Notes: generated by a model from the sequence alone, not told the origin. A stretch of 64,000 nucleotides of DNA from Ophiosphaerella korrae (GCA_028456385.1 JALNQF010000003.1:620001-684000); one strand, 5' to 3'. Counted from the stretch's first letter, positions 9,619 to 21,969 are shown. Made by a program: numbers and translations.

Positions 9619-11693
9619 TTATCTGCTGTTAGTCTTTCCAATACCACGCTTTCCAGCTGTCTGTGATCTACGTTAGTGCATGTGCATGCAGTGCAGAGGC
9701 TTAGAAGAGCACTTACCAAGTGCTTGATCAAAGAGCCAGTCTGGTGCCTATCGGCTTCACCCTGCCTGGCCATTCTGTTCATCTTTTTCTGCGACAACTT
9801 CGCCATCTTCTCAGCCTTTGTGGCAGCAGCCTCATTGGTAACACCGTCGGTTCTCCTATTCGTACTCTGACTGCGGCCCCTGCTCCTCGCTCTCTCAAGT
9901 GGAGTCTTCGGTGTGTCAACATCCATACTGTCACCATCCGCGCCTGCTGATCGGCCACGAGCCAGGCTGCGTCCACGGGTCTGACTCTGAGCTCGTTCAG
10001 CAACCTTCGATGTATCATATCCAAGGCTCTGAAGATGAGATTCCATCTGTGACATCTTCTTTGCCTTTGCGGTTCTTGGAATGACTGCCCTATTCTTAAG
10101 GCTCTTTCGCATCTTGGCCTCGTTCCGGATGAGTTGCCTCTTTTCGCGGATCAAGTCCGCCTTGTATCTGATATCTGCCTCCTCTGCATCTTCGAGTTCT
10201 TCTTCCGACTCATAAAAACCCTCCGCTTCCAGCTTCTCCTCCTCAGCCTCCAGTGCTGCAAGCTTGGCCTCGATATCAGGATCAATGAAGTCATAAACAT
10301 TTTGACCCTTAAAAACTTCGGGGATGCGATCGTTTTTCCACTCGTCGTTCTCAAGCAGGTAATTTTTACGCAGATCAATGTTGTACACACCAGCGCCGCC
10401 ATTCTCCTCTTCTAAATCCCGTTCTAGCATTGGCCGGTCCGGGTCTTCTTTATCATACTTCTTCTTGTTCAGGGCAGCTTCGGGAATAAAAGTTTCTCGA
10501 GTAACGCCACCCATAGGTTGCGCAACGTGGATTCTGCGAAGAAGATCGCCAAGACGACCAGAGGGCTCTCCAGAGCTGTTGGTGCCAGCCTTGAGCTTCT
10601 CGGCATTACGAGAAGCAATCAATCGGTCGCACACCGAATTTCGCACAGCCATGACACCCTCCATAGTATTACAAGATAGTTCGAGAATCTCGACCTCACC
10701 AGACTTCAGCATGCTCCGAAGCTGTTCTTGGGTCGCAGGATCCAGCTGATCAGGCCGCATGAGATCAATTTTATTGATGACGACGGAAATGAGTTTGTTT
10801 GCAAAGAGGGGTTTGATGTTGTTGAAGAGTGCGATCTGAGAAGCGACCGAGTACCCGCACTGCTCGCTGAGATCCATGAAGTAGAGGATATGGGCGCGGA
10901 GATGGGCAATAGCACAGATGGACTGATGTTCAATAGTGTTCATCTCCTCGAGAGCATGATCTAGTATACCAGGCGTATCGACTGCCTGGAATCGTAGCAT
11001 CTTGTAGTCGAAATGACCAACGTATAAACTCTTGGTGGTGAATGCATATGGCTGCACCTCCACATCGGCTCTCGAGATTGACTTCAGGAAGGATGATTTG
11101 CCGACATTCGGAAACCCAGCGATGACAAGTGTGCGAGTGTTAGGATCGATTGAAGGGAGACGACCCAAATGTTGCCTGACCTGTTCGAGGTAGACCAACG
11201 GATCCTTAAGTCTCTTGCAGATAGTAGCCATTCGACCCAATGCTGCCCGTTTCAACTGCTTGCACTGAAACAGCGATTGACCATACTTCAGCAGTCGTAC
11301 GTAGTCGCGCGCAACAGTTTCAATGAGCGATTTGGCAGTGGAAAGCTGGCCAAGCGCAATCCGGAAGTGGTCCGCATCGTAAAGAGTGTTCAACAGATCA
11401 CGATGGAAGGGGTGGATATCCGCGAGACGGGGGAAGGCTTCGATTGTTGTAGTGAGACGCTCAGTAAACGTCTCAGCAGTATATTTGACTTTGCGCGTGT
11501 AAAAAGCGCGAATTCTGCTGATCTTGAAGCCGGCTCTGATCTGTGTGGGAAGTCGCCTCTGTCTGCGATATTGTTAGCCATGCGCCCAGAGTGTAGCGAG
11601 CGAAAACATCGAAACGTACGTTCTGGAGAGGACAATATCCAGAAACTCCTGGCTCGTAGGCACAGCAGGAATGTCTTTCCACTGAGTCTTCAT
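9619..11693 (-). CDS. NOG1: Nucleolar GTP-binding protein Nog1
   Basis: GTPase needed for maturation and export of pre-60S ribosomal particles in the nucleolus. Proposed exons: 11693-11620, 11562-9717 and 9660-9619; introns of 57 and 56 bp, phases close to 653 residues. Exon 1 supplies the conserved N-terminus (MKTQWKDIP) and the junction gives [17 protein letters not shown]. Exon 3 supplies the conserved AGKRGIGKT end instead of a read-through tail. GTPase motifs: G1 GFPNVGKSS (174-182), G3 DTPG (220-223), G4 NKID (288-291). The C-terminal third is highly charged, with Arg/Ser repeats, as in other Nog1 proteins. Confidence 0.96.
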
Positions 11694-12098
11694 TTTTACA
11701 GCTGCTTCTGTAGATGTGTTGTCGGAGCGAAGCTATGTGCAAAAGTTCGAGAAACCGAGTTATCGATAGCCACCAAAATTTTGGCCGCTACTTCCCCACT
11801 CGGCTCGGGTCACGGGCCCTCGTTTCGCCGATGCTCTCGCCTAGGCCATTCACTCGACCAACTCATTCTCGATTTGATTGATGACTCTGGCACTCGACGT
11901 GTCAATCGCACGCCATAATGAACAATGTGACTTAAAAATATTGCTAAATGCGGAGAGCGCACGGAAATGTTTGAGATCCATTCGGACCTATGGAGATTAC
12001 TAGTCTTGTGTATGGGTACATACGATGTGCGACTCAACAGTTGACAGCGCCATGAACCTCCCTGATTAGACATATTCACAAGTTACGTTGTCCTCGAA
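11694..12098. other. Intergenic: NOG1 promoter
   Basis: Separates two minus-strand genes and should contain the NOG1 promoter. No other gene is seen. Confidence 0.55.
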
Positions 12099-12875
12099 TC
12101 AACCCAAAACTTGGAAATGAGCATCCACGGGATTCTTCCCATTGATTGTCAACACATCCTGCGGGCATGCACTCATAACAACAATGACATCTTTCATCGC
12201 TTCCAGTACCACATAATTGCCTTCCTGTGTAACTGGCCCTTCAAAACTCAGACCTCGTTTTGCGCCAGTACCTTCTTGCGTAATCGGAATATTCATAAAC
12301 AGATTGAAAGGATCTGGGACTCTTCCGCCGAGCTTCCTCAATAACTCTTTCAAGTTGTCTTGTTCTTCCTGGCTTAGGCTGGCGGAAGATGGGTTCAGCA
12401 GAGAATTTACAGCATTCCAAAAGTTGTCCGTACAGCTTTCGTGGTATCCTTTGACACCCAGTTCACTGTACCTCCAGCGATCGCATGCTGCAATAAGTGT
12501 GTCGTGCACTCCCGGACTGGTGTCTTCAACCAGCTTCACCATCGGCGCGCGTTTCTGACTGACCATCACATCACCCACTACCGGTGTCACCTTTAGTAAA
12601 GATGCTCGGCAATGGCACATGGACATGTATTCGGGAGCGGAAGCGGCAGCGTTTGCTGCTTCACTGTACTTTGACGGGGAATCGGAGGTCGCGTCAGGGT
12701 ACAGTGGAGCTTCGGCCTTGGAGGAGGAGGTGATGAGGGTAGACGAAGGCAACGCAAGAGCCCAAGTGTCGACGACTTGATTGCCATGTGTGTTGACTAT
12801 TTTGATCTTTTGACCATGGCGAACGAGTGCCGCAGCACCACGTCGAGCAGGAACAGTGCGAATTTCGGGCGCCAT
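12099..12875 (-). CDS. DUF1989 (urea carboxylase-associated family) protein
   Basis: Intronless gene for 258 residues. The order of motifs matches the DUF1989 family: HGNQVVDTWAL (30-40), YMSMCHCRASLLK, a long central helix-rich stretch, GGRVPDPFNLFMNIP, and an end with DVIVVMSACPQDVLTINGKNP. In bacteria some members sit beside urea carboxylase genes; the reaction is not established and no such genes lie here, so I give no function. No signal peptide or membrane segment is seen; probably cytosolic. Confidence 0.88.
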   Translation of the reverse strand: MAPEIRTVPARRGAAALVRHGQKIKIVNTHGNQVVDTWALALPSSTLITSSSKAEAPLYPDATSDSPSKYSEAANAAASAPEYMSMCHCRASLLKVTPVVGDVMVSQKRAPMVKLVEDTSPGVHDTLIAACDRWRYSELGVKGYHESCTDNFWNAVNSLLNPSSASLSQEEQDNLKELLRKLGGRVPDPFNLFMNIPITQEGTGAKRGLSFEGPVTQEGNYVVLEAMKDVIVVMSACPQDVLTINGKNPVDAHFQVLG

Positions 12876-13474
12876 GGCTATGCGATATCGCGGGTTAAAG
12901 TATTCAAGGAGTGCTCTATATAAATAGGAAATTTTGGACTCAGGAAATGCTCTAAAGTTTCGAACTTAAATGGGAACTTGGGATAGCTTTACAACCGTAC
13001 CCCTCATGATCCTCTATGTTGGGCGCGTGATAGAGGTGGGGAAGATAGGGTGATTGGATCCATTACTGTTTCCATTAGTCAAAAGCAGTGGTGATATCAA
13101 GTCAATTAGTGATGGTAGTTGCTGTATTGCCACACGTTGTCATCCCCTATTGAAGGTACACTATGTCCTCAGGCCGTCAGGATATCGCCCCGGCAAAGGA
13201 TCATAAGGATAAGAAAACTTGTATAAACAATTCGTGTTTCGTATTGAATGCCCAAAATTTAAAGGTAGTGACACTCGGGAAAGGGTAGTTAACTGCATGC
13301 GTAGTTAAGGTTGCAATGCTGAGGGCTGGAGGTCGAGACCTGTCACGTGCGTCGAAGCATGGCTGCCGTTGCGGCCAGAATGGCATTCCGATCGCCGCCA
13401 AAATATCTCCACCGACTAACTACGCTCCACCTCCTATCTAGCAGGCAAGACTTCATTCCTACTCGGCTGACATC
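12876..13474. other. Divergent intergenic region (DUF1989 / ArfGAP)
   Basis: About 600 bp between divergent start codons. A TATA-like element lies close to the minus-strand gene. No RNA gene or repeat is seen. Confidence 0.55.
12917..12926 (-). promoter_or_regulatory. TATA-like element of the DUF1989 gene
   Basis: TATATAAATA on the plus strand (TATTTATATA on the minus strand), 42-51 bp upstream of the ATG at 12875. The position is plausible but untested. Confidence 0.4.
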
Positions 13475-15134
13475 ATGGCGCTCGCGACCAAGACACAGTC
13501 GCAAAACATATTCGCCAAATTGAAGGCGAAGCCTGCGAACAAAGTATGTCTCCAGAATAGGGAGGGGCGGTCAATAGGTGTTAACAAGCCATGCGTAGAT
13601 ATGTTTTGACTGCGGTGCAAAGAACCCAACATGGAGCTCTGTGCCTTTCGGTATCTACCTTTGCCTCGATTGCTCGTCCAATCACCGTAATATGGGTGTC
13701 CACATATCCTTCGTCCGCTCAACCAATCTTGACAGTACGTTATACTCGCTGTTCGAAGACGCCGAGCAGGTGGGCCGGGCGCTAATGTAGAACAACAGTT
13801 TGGCAATGGGACCAACTACGTATCATGAAGATGGGTGGTAATGAGAGTGCGACCAAGTACTTTCAGTCCCACGGCGGTTCTGCAGCGCTCGCGAGCAAGG
13901 ATCACAAAGCCAAATATACTAGTAATGCGGCGACAAAGTACAAGGAAGAATTGACAAGACGCTGCACTGCGGACGCTAAACTGTACGTCAACACAATACT
14001 AAGGCGCATGGTATGTCAAGTTGCTAATACAAGGCACATCTAGCTATCCCGAAGAAGTTGTGATAACAGACGTGCCCGATGCAGCCGGTAGCGATAGCGC
14101 CAACACTCCGGCCGGCGAAGATGACGACTTCTTCTCATCCTGGGACAAGCCTACTATCAAGCGGCCCTCAAACCCACCATCTCGCACTGGCACACCTCGC
14201 GCAGGTTCACCTTTCCTCAAGCCTGGCGCAAACGGCAATGCAACAGATCGTCCCAAGTCTCCACTCGCCGGCGCTGCCGCTCCTCCTGCCGCAAAGCCCG
14301 CAGTACGAAAGACCACAGCAGGTGCTGCGCCGAAAAAGAACATCCTGGGCGCAAAGAAGAAGGGGCTTGGGGCGAAGAAGGTAGTTCCCGCGGACGGAGG
14401 ATTGGACTTTGAAGAAGCTGAACGCAAAGCCCGAGAGGAAGCTGAACGCATTGAGAAGTTAGGCTACGATCCTGATGCCGAAGCTGCCGAAGCCGTGGTA
14501 GCCTCGAAGTCAAAGGCACCTGAAGTATCCACCATCGCATCTCCAACACCCCTCTCTCCGTCACGTGGAGGCTTCGGCTCAACGACCAAGCCCGAGCGCT
14601 CGAGCCAGGATATGGAGCGACTAGGTATGGGCGTTGCACGTCTTGGATTTGGACAAGTTGGAGCCGCAGCGAAGAAGCCGGCGGCCCAGAAGAAGATGGG
14701 TGGGTTCGGCAGCGTGGGCAAACCAGCCGTAGACGACAGTGAGAAGTATGCACGAGACAAGTTTGGGACACAAAAGGGTATATCAAGCGATGAATTCTTT
14801 GGCCGAAATGCCTACGACCCAGCCGCTACATCGGCGGCCAAGGACAGGTTACAAGGTATGTCTACAACTATTCACTTGCCCATCCACACTAGCTCAATTA
14901 CTGATACCATAACCAGGTTTCGAAGGCGCAACATCCATCTCATCAAATGCATACTTTGGCCGACCAGAAGATGACGTTGGAGAAGAAGACTACGGCGACC
15001 TAGAAAGCGCCGCAAAGGATTTTGTCCGCAAGTTTGGCATCACGGCTGGTGACGATCTCGAGAACTTGACTAGCATGCTGGGCGAGGGCGCAACAAAGTT
15101 CCAAGGCGCGATTCGAAACTATTTGAACTCGTAG
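13475..15134 (+). CDS. GLO3: ADP-ribosylation factor GTPase-activating protein, Glo3 type
   Basis: Stimulates GTP hydrolysis on Arf and helps COPI-coated vesicles uncoat in Golgi-to-ER retrieval. Proposed exons: 13475-13543, 13599-13734, 13799-13982, 14044-14855 and 14917-15134; introns 55-64 bp, phases close to 472 residues. The ArfGAP zinc finger is C-x2-C-x16-C-x2-C (Cys 25, 28, 45, 48), followed by [13 protein letters not shown] with the catalytic arginine. The block [14 protein letters not shown] follows across an intron. The C-terminal half has Ala/Lys-rich low complexity and the repeated Glo3-style motifs ending in an FGRPEDD and [13 protein letters not shown] region. This fits ArfGAP2/3 (Glo3) better than Gcs1. 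Confidence 0.92.
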
Positions 15135-15835
15135 GACGAGTCCTTATGAAAATGCATGAGATGAACAGGGCGGATTGAGCACGCATCGGAGCACAGGTGG
15201 CAAGGATGCATTTCCGGCATGTAGAAGTGAGGAGTAGAAGCAGAGGGGCGTTCAGGTATGAAGCGTTGGGTATGCATTGGAAACTCTGTATCGTAAGCAA
15301 CTAGAATAGGCAGCGAGAATGTAAATGAAGTATCCACGTAAAGCATATTTCAACCGCAATTCTTGATTCATAGCATCACTAGTGCTACATCTTCTAGCCA
15401 TAAGAATACGCTCATTGTTCTACTACATATATCTACTCTGTATTCAAATCAAACGCTCCAATCAAAGGAAATCAAGTTGACCAGCGCCGTTGAGGGCATG
15501 ATCGGGTATCTTAGAAAGCTATTTCATAGTTTGAGCCTTTTGTCTTCAGCCACCGGCCTATTTAATACCAACAATTACTTTCGTTCGCGGGGCGTCAGGT
15601 TGAATCGACGCCATGCAAGAAGCTTTTTTCAAAGGGATGACAGGGGTCTAGCCTTCGTGTGTCATCAAGTGCCAGACGCCGGAATGTTTTAGAATAGGAA
15701 ATGTCATGTAAGGAAACGTGTGGTTACAAGCTTGTTGAAGGGCAGGAGGTATGGTGTTGTGATTTGAGTTAGAGTCTGCCTTGCTATGTTGAAAGGATGC
15801 TGGGCTGTAAAGTCGTCAATTTGGTGCTCGTGTGG
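15135..15835. other. Intergenic between convergent genes
   Basis: Holds the 3' ends of GLO3 and the MTHFR gene. Small open frames on both strands look like chance. Confidence 0.5.
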
Positions 15836-17934
15836 TTAATTAGACACGGCGAGGCCTTTTATTCCATTGGTGATCCCAACGGTGGCCGATTTGGCGGTTT
15901 CGAGGAGAGTTGGATTCTCATTTGCCGTGCCGTTTGTGCCATTAGCATTATTGAAACCGTTGGTCTCGTGGTGGCCGTTTGATGTAGGCAAATCGCCGTT
16001 GGGTAGGTGGACTATCTTTTCCATACCCTTTACTTGTAGACCATCGAAAAGAGGGAAGATACCGCCGGTAATGTGGAAATCGTTATGTACTATGTTTACT
16101 TAGTTGTGCAACCACAGTGATACAAGTGGTTATAACTTACCAATATTAAGGAGATACCATGTATCAACAACGTCTTGAATCACGTAACGTGAAGGACTGG
16201 CAGCAGAGTGGCAATTTGCCCATTGGTGGCCAAGACGGTAGAATTCATCCTTCCATGCGAGGAAACTGATCGTTTCGACGATGGTGGGCTGCACGATCTC
16301 CTTGCCTGGAAAGACACCCCATGTCACGGCATTAGGGCCTTCGTTGGGGGCGTTCGTCTTCAAATCACCGTCCTTATTCACAGCGTAGTATGTGAACTCT
16401 GGGTCACGCTCAATACGTGTGATAACTTCAGCGATATACTCTGGCGACACTAGGACTTCGAGGTACGCCTTCTGGTACACGTATCCGTTACGTGGACCCC
16501 AGCCTAGAACTGGGTCAGAAGACTTGGCACCGTTGACAGCAGGCTGAGAGTTGATAGTTAAAAAGCCACGGCGATTGAGGTCGATGAGATTCTGTTGGAT
16601 CGAGGACGCTTCTCCAGTGATGGGCTGTTCACTCCAGGGTAAGGCATCGAGCTTGCCCTCCATGTAACGTACGAAGATGTCTGACAGATCTTTAATCGAT
16701 GTTGGAGTGCCCCAAAGCTTGATGTTCTGCTCGTTAGTACCCTTCAAACCAATTCCGTATGAGTCCAGCTCGCCGAAAGCAGGAGACCGAGAATCTCCCC
16801 AGCGGCCGTTGGGGAACTCGTCCCAATCTTGCGTACGTGCAACATAGGACCGGTTGCGGTTGCGCCAGAAGATGGGTCGTACATTTTCCTCGCGACGGTT
16901 GAGGCCAAGGGATGGTCGCCAGGGTAATGGCTTCTCCAGTGGCGACTCGACGTCAGGAAGGAGTTCTAGCTCTTCGAGCACCATGCGAGTAGCTTGTGCC
17001 AGGTTCATAGTGTAGCTGTTCAAGTCAGTATTTTAGAGTCTTTGACGCTGGTTAAACTCACAAGTGAAGATGTAGTATACCAGCATCGATCAATTTCCGG
17101 CACATTTCAGCAATAAGACCTCGTCCAACCTCACGAACTTCGACATCATCGTTCTTGATTGGCTCCAGAGCTTCGGCCCAGTGCTGAGGAATTTTGCATT
17201 TTGTCCATTGGGCTCTGCGCAAGAAAGCGGCATGTGTGTGGATTGGCATAATACCTGGAATGATTAGAGCATTGATGCCCTTCGCTCGGACTTTCTTGAC
17301 CCAGTCGAGGAAAATATCGGTATCGTAGAACATTTGGGTGACGATAAAGGTGGCTCCAGCATCCACCTTCTCTTTGAGATGATCGATGAGCTCGTCTACA
17401 TTGTCGTTGTCGTCACTTCCTTCCGAGTATCCTGCGACACCGATGTCGAAGTGGTTTCCATATGTGTCCCGGATGTATCTGACCAGGTCCTTTGCGTAGT
17501 GGAAGCCGCCTGAAGTGGCTTCCCACTTTTCTCTTTCACGGGGAGGGTCTCCTCTTAGGGCGAGGATGTTTGTGCAACCGGCCTGGTATGCGTTTCGAAG
17601 GGCTTCGTCGAGTTTTGTCTTTTCCATGTCGGTACAGGTTAGGTGCATGCAGGTCTCGAGGCCGTATACGGTCTGGGCGACTTTGACCATTTCGCAGGTT
17701 AGTTTGGAGTGGCGGCCGCCGGCGCCCCAAGTGAGGTCGATGAACTGAGGACCGAAGCCATGCATGCGGTCCATGCGGTCATAGAGGTTCTGTACACCCT
17801 GGGAGGAGTGAGTATGCCAACGGCCGAATGGAGCGACTTGCACCCACCTGTGCCGTCTTTGGGGGGAAGAACTCAAAGGAAAAGGTTGGCTTCCCATCTG
17901 CCCTTGCCTGGGCAAGCTTTTGGGAGATGTGCAT
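15836..17934 (-). CDS. MET13: Methylenetetrahydrofolate reductase
   Basis: Reduces 5,10-methylene-THF to 5-methyl-THF, supplying methyl groups for methionine synthesis. Proposed exons: 17934-17848, 17798-17062, 17015-16141 and 16089-15836; introns of 49, 46 and 49 bp, phases close to 650 residues. Exon 1 (MHISQKLAQ) holds the catalytic Glu in FSFEFFPPKTAQG. The N-terminal FAD barrel (to about 300) contains FIDLTWGAGG, CMHLTCT, ILALRGDPPRE and FIVTQMFYD. The second half is the regulatory domain, with FWRNRNRSYVART, DEFPNGRWGDSRSPAFG and GWGPRNGYVYQKAYLE. The N-terminal pattern is closer to yeast Met13 than Met12. The last about 50 residues are an Asn/Gly/Thr-rich tail not needed by the family. 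Confidence 0.95.
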
Positions 17935-18654
17935 GGCGGTGAGGTCGAGTAGGAGAAGGCGAGGTTAGAGGTGCGGATAGGAGGGTGAAGAGTCAATTCG
18001 GCGTGTCTGCTGGCCTTGTCAGCGACCGGAGTGTGCCAGTCGGTGGTTTTACAGCATCAACCCCACGGCATCCGATCTTACATGGTTGCTGGGGATGCAG
18101 TAACAGATTGACGGTACCCCTGCGCTTGTCACTGTGCGAACACCGCCACAGACTATCCAAAATAACGTTTGCGGGCCCAGCGGTCTGCGAGTGCCCGCGA
18201 CATAAATTGTAGAGTTTACTGTGCTGTGGAATGGGTGTAAGTATGGCAAAGACACGGTGAGCACTTTTCCCTAGCGGAGCAGCTGGCGTTGGAAGAGGTT
18301 AGCGTGGGCGGTCGATCGGAGTCGTTGGTGGACGACCCTGCCAAGGTACGCAGGTTTGAGCGGCCTCTCTCTCTCTCTTTCTCTCTGCTCTAGTGGGCAG
18401 TGGGAGAAGACAATGACAGCCGGCACATGACATGATTGTACGTGACTAACGTCAGCTGCGCGGCCTCCCCCGCCCGATGACGGCGCTCTGGCCGCCCACA
18501 CCCCGGCTTTCCCCATGTAGTAACCCCGCCCTCGCTGCATCCCATCGCAATTCCCATCACAATTACCATCCGTCCATGCTTCAACTCGGCAGACAGCCTG
18601 CCTCCCATCCTCTCTAGCAATTCCTCCCTTGCACGTCGCTTACTCACACCCGCC
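17935..18654. other. Divergent intergenic region (MTHFR / TPI-like)
   Basis: 720 bp between divergent start codons, including a CT microsatellite. No gene is seen. Confidence 0.5.
18365..18387. repeat. CT microsatellite
   Basis: Nearly pure CT dinucleotide run with a single TTT interruption, in the promoter of the TPI-like gene. Such pyrimidine tracts are common upstream of fungal genes. Confidence 0.8.
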
Positions 18655-19422
18655 ATGCCTCCTGTCCCACGCCCCCGTCGCATCGTCGGCGTCTCGCTGA
18701 AAATGTATTTCGACCTCCCCAGCACGCTGTCCTATGTGCGCGGTGTCCTGCAGCTCGATGGCGATGCCTGGAACGCTCGCATCGATCTCTTTGTAATCCC
18801 CGACTTTGTCTCGCTCACCGAGTCTGCCCGCATCCTCGAGTCCTCGTCCATTATGCTTGGCGCCCAAGACACCTTCTGGGAAGACAAGGGCGCATACACT
18901 GGCGAAGTCAGCCCCCTAGTCCTCCGCCAAGCTGGTGTGAGAATCGCCGAGATTGGCCATGCTGAGCGGAGGGCTCAGTTCGGTGAGACGGATGACTGGG
19001 TGGCTAAGAAGGCAGGCGCTGCTGCTCATAACGGCTTGATACCGCTCGTGTGCATCGGCGAGAAGACTCATCACAGCATCGCCTCTGCGGCTGTAGGAGC
19101 GGCCATTGCAGAGTGCACACCCCAGGTCATGTCTGTCTTGGCCGCTGTGCCTGACAACACAGAGGTTATACTGGCCTACGAGCCTGTTTGGGCTATTGGC
19201 GCAAAGGAGCCTGCCGACCCTGACCATGTTGTTAACGTCACTAAAGAACTAAGGAATCTGGCCTCCGCAAGAAGTGGTGTTACAAGAATTGTATATGGCG
19301 GGAGTGCAGGCCCAGGCACATATGCCAAGATCGCCCAGGGTGTGGATGGTTTGTTCTTGGGACGTTTTGCTCATGATATTCACAACCTCAAAAAAGTTAT
19401 TGGCGAGGTTGGTGGCGCTTGA
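18655..19422 (+). CDS. Triosephosphate isomerase paralogue
   Basis: Intronless TIM-barrel protein of 255 residues. Classical TPI interconverts dihydroxyacetone phosphate and glyceraldehyde 3-phosphate. The catalytic residues appear kept: Lys16 (SLKMY), His102 (EIGHAERR) and Glu176 (AYEPVWAIG). Three active-site regions differ from the glycolytic enzyme: the usual N-W-K-M has become S-L-K-M, so the conserved Asn before Lys is Ser; loop 6 reads AIGAKEPADP where the glycolytic form has GTGKTAT; and loop 7 reads YGGSAGPGTY. It is thus probably a second, specialised isomerase, possibly for another sugar phosphate such as erythrulose phosphate (inference), and not the glycolytic enzyme. Confidence 0.88.
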   Translation: MPPVPRPRRIVGVSLKMYFDLPSTLSYVRGVLQLDGDAWNARIDLFVIPDFVSLTESARILESSSIMLGAQDTFWEDKGAYTGEVSPLVLRQAGVRIAEIGHAERRAQFGETDDWVAKKAGAAAHNGLIPLVCIGEKTHHSIASAAVGAAIAECTPQVMSVLAAVPDNTEVILAYEPVWAIGAKEPADPDHVVNVTKELRNLASARSGVTRIVYGGSAGPGTYAKIAQGVDGLFLGRFAHDIHNLKKVIGEVGGA

Positions 19423-20375
19423 AGAAGTCGTACCTTAGGTCTTCCGAACCGCGAAGGTGAATCACTACGTCTCGTAATCGAATCTCTTCGGCCTGCAACT
19501 TCTCTCAAAACATGCTTCATCGCGAGAGCTTCTGGCTACGCTGAGTATGTTCTACCAAACGGCCTCAGGCTCAGAAAGAAGCAGTCACTTTGACAATCAT
19601 TCTTCCTCATCACGCTCCACGCCTCTCATAATATGATTATGATGAATTAGCCTTTTCACTTCAGTCTCCCATTCTCTTTGGCCGAATTATTCCAGGCCAG
19701 TGATCGGAATATTCTTCCAATATAGCAAGCTCAAGGACAGGCTGCCAATCGTTTGTCTCAAGCTATGGTAGAAATTACTCGCTACGGGAGAGACGTCTGT
19801 ATTTCGATCGCTTTTTAGGACAGGTTGCGAGGTTTTGGCAGTCAATCGACGAAGCAAAAGAGTGAGAGACGAAAGCGTACTTCACTCACAGTGTGGAATC
19901 GAAGCTTGTAAGACGGGGACATCGCCATTTCAAGATCAGTATCCTCACAATGTCTCAGTTTTAGGACATTTATTGTGATGACTTGCGAGAGGACTCGATC
20001 GGCACCATCTCTATGGACTCGACATTATCGAAAGATTGCGAATGCCTAAGGAACCACCTGAATCTGAGGAAAGAGTCAACAAATCTCCAGACAGGCCGCC
20101 ATTCTCCACTAAATTGAAATGCGCACACTTTCCAATAGTGATATGAACAAAGAAAGCCTTCAGATGCACTGGACACCTCATTTTCCTCGCTAGCAGCCCT
20201 TCGGACTAGCGCTCAGCGTGCGCTTCGGAAGTTTTTGCTCCATGTCTCCTGTATCAGCCCAGTTTGTTTCGGGATCAGGTCATTCCCTAGGGTGTGGTCC
20301 GCTGAGCCGAATGGCGCAAATTGTGGCCATGGCTAGCCATCAGATACTTCTGATAGAATTGACGAAGTCTTTCCC

Positions 20376-20394
20376 AAAAAAAAAAAAAAAAAAA
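20376..20394. repeat. Poly-A homopolymer (19 A)
   Basis: Uninterrupted run of 19 A on the plus strand. It could be the A-tail of an old retroposed sequence, but no target-site duplication or upstream coding relic is visible. Confidence 0.8.
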
Positions 20395-20936
20395 CCCTGC
20401 TCTTTTTACTTCTGTATTACAAAATACTGTGCCACTAACTGCCCAGCATCTCCCTTCTGCCCTCTTGCTCTCGGCAGACATAGTGGTCCACCGCATTGGG
20501 ACAAGCGCCCCAAGTGCGGAACACTTTCCGATACCACTTCGGATGAGCGCATCATAATTCTAGGTCACACCACCACTTCATGATACTGCACCAGTGCACT
20601 CCGTCATTGGTTGTGCGTCCCGTTCGTTGCACAACGAATACACCGCCGTTCTCACACCCGAGCATTGTTCCCAGTTTCTCACCTACCGATAGACTCTGAA
20701 TCGGGGCAACGAGTCAGCAATATCGAAAGGCAACCAGGTCAATTCTAGTCAGGGCAGAGATGCAAGGCGTCAAAATTATTTCGTTTACTTTGCATTTTAG
20801 TCACAAACCTTCTGCGGCATCCGGATATGGGCCTAGTGGCCATGTATAGTCCGCGAGCTTGAGGCTTCCGACCGTGTCATAACGTCTGGAAATAACGACT
20901 TTGTATACACAATCTCTCGGTCAACTAAACAACTGG

Positions 20937-21150
20937 GGTACAGGTGACCTAAGACGCAGCAGCTAAAAGCTATCGGTACTATTTTGGATCTTTTTCTCGG
21001 TAATTGTGAATATAGCAGAAGCAATCCAATGTATAATTATGTAGTATATGGCCGATTGTATACCCCTAATATTATGTGAGGAGAATGAGTTTCCCACTTT
21101 TTCAGTTTACCAAGAGACAAATCAATTTTAGCGCATAATTGGCACCTTTC
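20937..21150 (+). repeat. Dispersed repeat, copy A
   Basis: About 200 bp that aligns with 34197-34420. Shared blocks in the same order include CAGGTGACC, AAGACGCAGCAGC, CTATCGGTACTAT, GGATCT, GCAATCCAA and ATAATTATGT, then a T-rich stretch and GAGAGA. The copies are diverged. No open frame or clear terminal repeats are seen, so the element class is unknown. Confidence 0.65.
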
Positions 21151-21969
21151 CCCGCAAACTCAGCCCCAGTTAGTGACGGCCCGACGATCTTTTCGTTGTG
21201 GAGTCTAGCCTCTCTACATCTATCCTGGTGTTTCGGAGTGCATCTATCTCCACTTCTCTCCGGAGAGCCGGATCTAATTTTTGAGAGCGTTGTGAGCCCA
21301 CTGGTTGCCATCACATAGCCCTTATGAGCTACTCAAATATTTCATCCGACTGCAAGCAATTCTATCACCATGACCGCCATACGTTTCTAGCTTCAAAGAC
21401 GGCGACCTTCGGCCACTTAGCACAAGTAGTCCGGGCTTCCGCCAGACTCTGATACTGAGGAGACAGGGTATGACAGCAATGGATAATCAATTCGGGTACT
21501 ACATTAAAGATCAAATTTCCGATGTTTGCATCACTACTCTCATGTTCTACATGCATCGAAACTCCAATGATCGGGAAGATCCTCCGTTTCTCGAGCTGCC
21601 TAAAGATATGTCAGACAACGCGCCATCCTCGCAAACACGGAATTACCCCAGCTTCATACTAGAGTAAGGCCTTAATGCTAGTCAGCGTTTAGCCTAGACG
21701 AATCTATTATTTACCAATCTTGAGTGTAAGCCTCGGAGCGGAGCCGCAGCGGTTGAGGCCTTTCCCTTCCAAAACACATGGGGCGTCCTGGCTTACGCCT
21801 CCATTGCTCGTCGTTGATCCCTTGCCTTCGTCCGGTGGCTAAGCCGTTTTTGAATTGCGTTGGTTTCCTAATTGACTTAGGACATGCCCATATGGCCTTT
21901 TCGACTAGCCCCCTTCCCCACAAGCCTTGCAGCTTATAATCTTCTGTACCCCTCAGTCTAGCCCACGCA

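Larger units (their letters stand above)
19423..21969. other. Intergenic, 2.5 kb, with repeat relic
   Basis: No gene supported. Contains a 19-A homopolymer (20376-20394) and copy A of a dispersed repeat (about 20937-21150). Open frames on both strands are short and overlap each other. Confidence 0.5.

Noticed and set aside
11169..11918. 249-codon plus-strand frame
   Set aside because: It lies antisense to NOG1 exons and its promoter and is a shadow of that gene.
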